From Branchiostoma floridae (taxonomy: Eukaryota > Chordata > Leptocardii > Amphioxiformes > Branchiostomatidae), in NCBI RefSeq assembly GCF_000003815.2, contig NC_049980.1, positions 6,076,527 to 6,140,526 of the forward strand: 64,000 nucleotides of DNA, read 5' to 3'. Positions within the stretch are counted from its first letter, which is position 1. The number at the start of each line of letters is the position of its first letter. Positions 57,211-64,000 of the stretch are shown here, piece by piece. The notes beneath the pieces are model-generated. The model did no database searches. It saw only the letters and a program-made list of their open reading frames with translations, and was not told the origin of the DNA. The position numbers and the translations under genes are program-made.

Positions 57211-58330
57211 ATAAGTGTACATTGATAAGTTACCGCATACATTAGTTTTGCTGCTGCTTTGTACGATTTGCAGTAGGGTCAAAAAGTTGTTTGGAAATCG
57301 ACGATGCGAGCAGATGTCATCTGTATAATGAAATCAACATGGTCTATATGTAATAGGTACACTTTGCGATTGACCACCCCAAGGATCAACGTATTCCCAA
57401 TGAAATTACATTGTTACACTGAACAAGGATGTTGAGTGCATACTTGTCTGTGGCCTGAATGTGTACATGTACTTCTGTGTATTGTACAATGTCATTTAGA
57501 TTTGAAACTCATGGAAGCAAATTGTGTGTTATCAAAAGGGCATATAATGAAGATATCCTAGTGTCATTGTTATCAGAACATTATTCAATGTACATTATTC
57601 AATGTACATTTTGTCAGGCAAGAACATTCATTTCAATGATATGGAAATTATGATATTGCTAGTTTTGATCTGTACAGAGCCCATGATTTGCATATGGACA
57701 AGCTGGTTAGAATAATGCTACAAAGAAATCTACTTGTCATTGTGCATATTACATGTAGTACCTCCTTTCGGCTCAGAACTTTGCTTGCATTTGTTTATAA
57801 AATCAACTGTTTCATGCAAATTGTAGTGAAGTATGTGGAGTATTAAAAGTTGTGCCTATGTAAACATGCAACTGTTTGGCATAGTGCCATCTGATATGCA
57901 GTGTTATTATTTGTGCAAGCAGATACCCCTTGCTGTGTAAGGTCAAGAGGTGAAGGGTCATGTACATGTGTCTAGTTCATCTTGACCTCATGCTGTAAAA
58001 TATGAGATATTCTTGTACATAAACTTGCTGATGCAAAGATTTGGCTTGTTTTGATTATTATTGAGAAAATAGAGGTGTAAATGTTTTTGGTGTGTCCATG
58101 TGTTTGTGATTTCAGATATTTGTAGTCAGCATAACTTATGAACCTCTGGATGTATTGGAATGATATTTGGTATGTATATGTGAATGGGGGTTGTCTTAGC
58201 TTTTAGAAAGTGCTTTCCCTAGGTGATCTGGTGTAACGTTACATGTTGTATATGGTAAATGTTTTAGGGTATTGAATTTGCTGTGCCCTGGACACCTATT
58301 CACAGTGCTACACCTGCCCCCGCGCTCCAC

Positions 58331-58410
58331 AGACAGGTGGTCAATTAACTCAATTTTCCAGGATAACCAATCAGAGGAGTTATGCAAATGAGCACATATG
58401 CTGATGACGG
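58331..58410. repeat. 80-bp segment repeated 1 kb away, copy 1
   Basis: caggtggtcaattaactcaa, then ggataaccaatcag and gttatgcaaatgagcacata recur at 59337-59413 with about 90% identity. Each copy has a CCAAT box followed by an ATGCAAAT octamer. The second copy ends just before the stop codon of the death-domain gene, inside its 3' UTR. Confidence 0.8.
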
Positions 58411-59336
58411 TAGGGGTGTGAATTTCGAGATATTATCACAAATGGGGCACAGTTTTACGTTTGGCTGCTGAGGCCAGAGGTTGCTCAGGACAGGGTGGTT
58501 TAACTATGTGAATATAGACAGAACTGTTTTATATGGCATGTGACTGAAGGTGGTACACAAGAGGTGGTTGTCTTGTTTGTTTGTTTGTTTATTTTCATAC
58601 ACCTGGGTAGCCTATTCAGTGCTGGTACACTGGTTTTCAATAGGGCCCAGTTTCACATATACATACAAGGAAATAAAAACTTACAGAGAGAAAAGTAGAC
58701 ATATACGTCTGACCAGGTTTAACAAACCTTTATTCAAACAACAAAAGTACATCATATTTTGTAAGGTCTAACGTTACAACAATAACGTTACACGCAAGCG
58801 AGTAGATTCAAACTGAACCTAGTACGTACAAGTAACGTTATATGAACAAACATGCATGTGGAGTTTAACTGATGACTTACACTACTGGTTCTAACGTTCA
58901 GACATTCTTCGACACATCAGCCTATTTTAACACAGTACGTAATACAACTTGAGTTGGAATGATAAACTGATGTATTTGCAGCACATTTTGGTACACAGTT
59001 GCTGCAACATTCTTCAGAAATGTGACAAAAAGACAATTAAAGACATAAAGAAAACAACAAGCAGAATAGACACACTTAAGACGACTATGATTACACAACA
59101 TTAAGGACAAAAGTCTGCTAATCCAAAACCTCAAAATATATTTTATGTTGCATTTATATTCAACGAACATTGTTATAGATTGATATACAATGATCAAAAC
59201 TACACAAAACGACCACCCTTGGAAAAGCGGTAGTTTTTGACAGGTGGTCGTTTTGGAGGGGTTCAAGGAAGCCGAAATATTCAAGGAAGAAAACTACTAG
59301 TATTCACACCGTACACCTGTCGTCGCACACCACAGC

Positions 59337-59413
59337 CAGGTGGTCAATTAACTCAATTCTACAGGATAACCAATCAGTGGAGTTATGCAAATGAGCACAT
59401 ATGCTAGATACGG
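59337..59413. repeat. 80-bp segment repeated 1 kb away, copy 2
   Basis: It matches 58331-58410 in the same orientation, including the CCAAT box and the ATGCAAAT octamer. It lies 10 bp from the TAA of the minus-strand death-domain gene. Confidence 0.8.
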
Positions 59414-59423
59414 CATGGGATGG

Positions 59424-59734
59424 TTAATTCTCGGTCGGTATAGCCACCCTGTCTTTCTGTCGAGTCCTCTGGACGATTGAACTACGTTCTCCACGCACCA
59501 ACTGCACCAAGGGTTCAATACAGATCGTGTACTGTGTTCCAGGCTGCAGTTCTCTAAACGTGAAGGATTTCTCTTCGACTTTCACCGTGTATTTCTTGCG
59601 AAGCAGGACGTCCATCCTGGCAGTGCGGTTGATGTACAGGTTACAGTGCGTCAGGTCCGGGCTACCTGCCTCCCACCCCACTTGGATGGACTCGTCCGTG
59701 ACTGTCAACACCATGAATCTCCTCAAGAACGGGG
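59424..59734 (-). CDS. terminal exon: fibronectin type III-like domain
   Basis: This 102-codon exon begins after acceptor ttccttag and reads APFLRRFMVLTVTDESIQVG, with the B-strand Trp (VGWEA), the Tyr of a C-strand (NLYINRT) and the LQPGTQY signature before the F strand. It fits one FN3 domain of about 90 residues. No membrane segment follows; the protein ends PTEN-stop. An AATAAA on this strand at 58729-58734 could end the transcript. Confidence 0.75.
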
Positions 59735-62700
59735 CTAAGGAAAGACGAAACGAGTGAGACGAGATCAACAAATACGGTTAGCTAACCACATGTACGTGTG
59801 TCATTGTTTGGACGCTAAGACCACTGACAGGATTTTTTACCACTAGTATTGTCAGGAATGTATTCTTGTTCACATTTCCAACATTTTTTTGGGAACGAAA
59901 AGTACAATATAAAAGACAACAAAAACACAAAACGGACCGAAAATAATTCAACAGCATGCCTTGTGCATATTCATTGCCATAAACTTTAATTTTTATTTTC
60001 CGCAAATAGCCCGGCCGATGCCCGGTAAGCAATGTGACGTAGGCAATCTACGGATATCAAGTTAACGGACGGTGTTTTTAAATTCCAATATTTTTTAAAG
60101 ATTGAAGTTTGAAACTACCTGCCGCATTTGTATCCCTAAATACCCTATTAAAGAACAATGGATATAGGTTCCCCCCGAAATAAAGGTTAACCAGTGTTAC
60201 CTATGAGCTGTAAGTCCTGGATGACGTCTGGTCTGCCCATCTCCTGCAGGATCTCGACCAGAGTCTTCTTGTCGTACGGCCTGTCCGTGTGGCCCTGCCG
60301 CCACAGTGTCAACACGTGCTCGGTCGGAGAGCCCGCTCTTCTGGAGGCAATCACCGGCAGGGTCTGTGACAAAAAAAAACATGTTCCATCAGAGGACATA
60401 ACGTTACTAGTTTTCTTTTACACGACTAGTTATTCTCACCTACTGACGTTTCGATGTCTGTCAGACATTTTCCTCGGAGCTTCTAACTGGAGTTCTGCGT
60501 CTTGCGCTATATGTAGCCGATGTAGGTGGCGCTTTTGCGACGAGAACACTATCCGAAACGTGGCTGTTTGGTATCCCCCCCCCCCTCCCCTTCGTCCCGA
60601 TTCATCAATTGGGGTGACTTTTTTCAAAAGCGCCACCTACATCGGTTACAGAATAACTGGCTGTTGTCTGCTATTGATAAAACATGCATGTGTGTAAGAG
60701 CTTGTATATGTAAGATGGCATTTATCCGAGGATAATACCCAACGTTACTTCACCTGACAGTCCAGTCCTATCTTCTCAGCAAAGAGCCTCCAGTCGTTCC
60801 CGTAGATGCATTCCACGTCCAACAGCTCGCACATCCGTCTGCTCTTGGAGTAGGCCAGCGGCCAGGACTTGTCAGCCCGGTCGTTGTCAGGGGTCTCCTC
60901 GGCAGGAACGACACCACAAGCCGGCTCCGGGCCTGGGTCGTCTCGGAGGAAACTTTCTGGATTCTGCTCCTGGGTATATCAGACAAACATGTTTCTATTA
61001 ATAAATAGGAAAAGAACTTTTGTAGCTGAACAACATCAAAATTTTCTGTGAGGTGCATATGTGTGAAATGTTCTAATTGTCCAATTATTACCCATAGTCT
61101 GCCTCATACTATAGACTTTAAACTAAGGACAACTAAAAAGGCAATATTTTGCACCAGCAAAACAAGGTAAACACACTAATGATAAAACAAACAAATCGTA
61201 AAAAATTTTCTTCAAACTGATGCAATGAAATTCGATAAGTGATTTGTCAAATTTTTGTTCCTCAGTGGTCGTTCAGCGAACGCAACCTAAAGTTGAAAGG
61301 TTCCTATTACAGGACACTGAAAACCAACACTTACGTAGTCTGTGAGAATCCTGAGAGTCAGAGTCTTCTCCATGCCCTGTCTGATGACGATGGAGCCGCG
61401 GAACCGGGTCTGTGAGGTGTCCTCGTGCTGGAGGCAGATGTCGTGCAGAAACTGTGAGGACCCGTTCAACGCTCCACGGAGCTCCTCCTTGGACACTTCC
61501 TATGGTAGCATCGTAGGTATAGTATTAGGCTTAGGCCTAGATCCCCATTGAAAAAAGGGGCCCTGTCGGGGAGTTCACGGGCTGTTTGAGGGCACTTTCG
61601 GGTGAAACCCCTACGTGGCCCTCTGGGACACCTTGCAGCTCCCGGAATATTTTTGGGCCAGGCCGGGACTGGGTTGAATCAAAGTTGGGCTCAAAATGAA
61701 CCCGGGACCCGGTAACAAAAAGACGCTGTGACCTACCCGTGGGTTCCACAAACACGCACACGCACACACACATCCTACAGTATCCGGCAGTCCACCGGGA
61801 GAAATTTGTCGGCCGGGGCTGAATCTCTCTGAGTTACTCTTATACAATAAGCCTTAATGTTACTCTAATACAATACGCCAAAAAGCAGTTACTCAAGCAA
61901 CTGGATATGATTGTGGAAAGTTGCTTGAGTAACTGCTTTTTGCGAATCTTAACACCTGGATGTCTAATCTTCATCGACGTTCAAGATTATGCAATAGATC
62001 TTCTAGTATATAACGGGAGGTGCCCCAACACGGTACGCTTTTTCTTGCGCTCAAACTCATGGCGCTCCATCGCTAGTTGCCTGAGAGTGGTCAAATTTTG
62101 ATGACTGAATTTTTTACACATAGATTTGAACAACATACTTGAATAAGAAATGCATTCATGTGGTTCATGAACCTTACGCGCTGCGTGTTACAAGTGGCAA
62201 ACACTGTAAGACAATTTCGTGTATGTAACCTTCCAATTTTGTGCTACGCTGGACAGTGTGCCTAACTTGGTACGCTTTTTTTACATTTTGCTCTCTTCAG
62301 AAGTAAGTGGTAAATTTAAGTACACAGAAAAACATTAATAGCATGATATTTTAGCTTTCTTTTGACACTAAAATCGTGACTGTATGTACATCTTGTCTCA
62401 CATGAGGAAGGCTGTACCTAGAACAATCCAGCTGATGTGTTTACGGGCAATGGGCTGAATGCACTGATTGTGAATGCCCGACTAAAAAAACCATTACGAA
62501 AAAACGACACCGCCAACATCAACAAAATTCTGTCTGATTATATGAAAATATCATCTACATCTCTCTCTATCAAGTCTTATTTTCATAGACAGCACGAATC
62601 ATTTGTTACAGTCAAATAAATCTTTGGAGCGTTCTCTAGTCTGCCACCTGCACGGCCACACTCCCTTGGGAGTACAATGGTGGCAATGTTTATGTCGCTT

Positions 62701-63460
62701 CCTTTTGCTTGCTTTTCTATTCAACAAACATTTAAAGACCCATATTCATAGTGTTTTATGGAGCTTTATTTATGTGTATCATGGCAGTTGTGTGACTGCT
62801 TGGACGAGTTCGTATAGTTAGCCACACGAGCCGCCAATACGCAGAGGCCGGTGACCGCAGTGATTCAGCACTGTCAACATTACTATTAGAATTCTGTTTT
62901 AAAAAAAACATGAAGTAAATATGTTAAAGTATACTTGGAATGCAAATTAAAGCTATGTGCATGGACCTGGTTCATTTACCTTTGTAATCAGCATAGTCAG
63001 TGGCAACAAACACGGTGTACTTATGGATAATAAGATCAGCAAGAAATCCGTGCCGTCTTAGGACGGGAACCGTCTTAGGGCGGCCCCCGTTATATATATA
63101 TAATAGTATAAAAACGGCGCACGACATTGTTGTGCGTTCGCCGTACGGTCACAAACTAAGGGTATTCTTGGGATACCGTAGTAACCAAGACCTCTAAGGT
63201 TTGAGCCAAACAGGCCCATACAGCACATTGACGTATACGGCCTTTTCAAAAACAATTCGCCAATTGATGTCGATTGATCGGTTGATTGCTTGCTTGCTTG
63301 CTTGCTTGCTTGATTGATTGATTTATTGGTTTACCATCATTTTGTCGCCTTCATGGTTCCACCCCTCCCTGAGGTCGATAGACACTGAGAGGTCCCGCAC
63401 GACCTGGAAGGCTCTCAGCGTGCACACCACCTCCTGCTGCTGTCTGGCGAAGTCTCTCAT
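59424..63460 (-). CDS. UPA-like/death-domain/FN3-like protein, 5' part outside window
   Basis: The last five exons are 63335-63460, 61335-61499, 60754-60969, 60201-60363 and 59424-59734. GT/AG borders and phases match, giving 326 residues that end at TAA 59424-59426. Residues 1-97 (visible numbering) form a beta-rich segment with FRGSIVIRQGMEKTLTLRIL, resembling the UPA region of UNC5-type receptors. About 147-220 is a death domain (CELLDVECIYGNDWRLFAEK, then SPTEHVLTLW and the helix VEILQEMGRPDVIQDL). After it comes a fibronectin-III-like domain (IQVGWEAGSPDLTHCNLYIN, FRELQPGTQYTICIEPL). Death domains mediate self-association in apoptosis, NF-kB and netrin-receptor signalling. UNC5, UNC5CL or PIDD-type relatives are all possible. 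FN3 after a death domain is unusual. The first visible exon starts after an acceptor (atacag|ATG), so its ATG need not be the start. Confidence 0.8.
60201..60969 (-). CDS. death-domain exons (two) of the UPA-like/DD/FN3 gene
   Basis: Exon 60754-60969 (72 codons, phase 0/0) carries an acidic/Pro linker and the first half of the death domain, including GNDWRLFAEKIGLD with the typical buried Trp. Exon 60201-60363 carries the second half (SRRAGSPTEHVLTLWRQG, then the last helix) and leaves in phase 1. The intron between them holds a 20-bp inverted repeat (60516-60535 against 60626-60646). Confidence 0.82.
61873..61975. repeat. foldback repeat with ggatgtctaa tail
   Basis: aaaaagcagttactcaagca and ttgcttgagtaactgctttt are complementary around a short loop with ctggatatga, followed by acctggatgtctaatcttca. 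Related pieces lie at 28440, 32815 and 56560. In an intron of the death-domain gene. Confidence 0.65.
63283..63326. repeat. (GCTT)n/(GATT)n microsatellite
   Basis: About six gctt units followed by gatt units, ending about 10 bp before the donor end of the death-domain gene exon 63335-63460. Confidence 0.85.
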
Positions 63461-64000
63461 CTGTATATGAGATTAAAAAAGGTTTATTGAATGAATCTTA
63501 GATCTGTAATATCCGTAATATCATGTTACGGTCAAGTAGAGCTAATCATTGGTTTCAGTATCCTTTCTAATAACAAAGCGTTCGTCTTAAACAATTTTTG
63601 CTTTGCTTGTGTTGTCCCATTTAAAGATATATTCAAATCTGCTTATGGTATCGAATCTCATAAAACCTATTGTACTTAGAAGGGAGTGTGAATAACGTAT
63701 TACGTAAGACATTACATTACTTACACAAGGTACTAGTAGCTTTCCTGTATCGTTACTACTACAGTATTACAGAGTATGCAACACTGAATAAAGAGACTCT
63801 TTTTACACAACCAGTGCTTTATTCTCACCAACGTTTCGGTGACCGTCTGTCACCTTCTTCAGAGCAATTCTGGCTGGTTCACATTGTACTGCAGGACAGA
63901 TGTCGCTGCTCACAGTTCAGATGCGGTCACAAAACGAAAAGTATTTACATATGTATATACATATGCCGCAACCTTACTGCGACTTGGCCCGCAGCATACG

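Larger units (their letters stand above)
53861..59423. other. intergenic region between convergent ASXL and death-domain gene
   Basis: The two genes converge here. Apart from the repeat copy at 54295-54425, the mariner relic, two MITEs and the duplicated 80-bp segment, I see no gene, no RNA gene and no long ORF with recognisable domain content. Between 57215 and 58330 I see only AT-rich unique sequence. Confidence 0.6.

Overview
This window looks like nuclear DNA of a lancelet (Branchiostoma or a close relative). It is intron-rich, densely sprinkled with short transposon relics and tRNA-derived SINEs, contains three 100-N assembly gaps (41754-41853, 44701-44800, 46729-46828), and its genes have clear chordate relatives. 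I infer the genus from gene content and style. No species assignment is claimed and no database search was possible.

Three protein-coding genes were assembled exon by exon, with GT/AG borders and matching phases. (1) Minus strand, 20469 down to the left edge: a long coiled-coil protein that I identify as CCDC178. Eighteen exons are visible, one of them optional, giving about 852 codons. The C-terminal end lies beyond base 1, and one exon carries an in-frame stop. (2) Plus strand, 20989-53648: a complete 15-exon ASXL (Additional sex combs-like) gene of 1190 codons with an N-terminal HARE-HTH domain, a DEUBAD domain and a C-terminal PHD finger. It encodes the expected partner of the BAP1 deubiquitinase (PR-DUB). 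(3) Minus strand, 63460 down to 59424: the last five exons (326 residues) of a protein with a UPA-like region, a death domain and a C-terminal fibronectin-III-like domain. Its 5' exons lie beyond base 64000.

Genes 1 and 2 are head to head, with 519 bp between their start codons. This segment holds two YY1-type motifs in opposite orientation and two short upstream ORFs. The CCDC178/ASXL pairing matches, from memory, the CCDC178-ASXL3 neighbourhood on human chromosome 18, which supports both identifications and suggests an ancient linkage.

By region: 1-20469 is CCDC178, with a 4.2-kb minisatellite of 64/69-bp units at 5930-10098 and a 1.06-kb TTAA-flanked inverted-repeat element at 4556-5613. 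20470-20988 is the shared promoter. 20989-53850 is ASXL; its introns hold hAT-like MITEs, several SINE families, a roughly 150-bp tandem repeat just before exon 11, a duplicated exon fragment, and a 4.9-kb terminal-inverted-repeat element (42878-47776). 53850-59423 is intergenic, with a deleted mariner relic and MITEs. 59424-64000 is the death-domain gene.

I did not find a novel multi-gene system. The points most worth following up are the conserved bidirectional gene pair, the death-domain/FN3 architecture, the higher-order minisatellite, the possible disabling stop in CCDC178, and the large non-coding inverted-repeat element.
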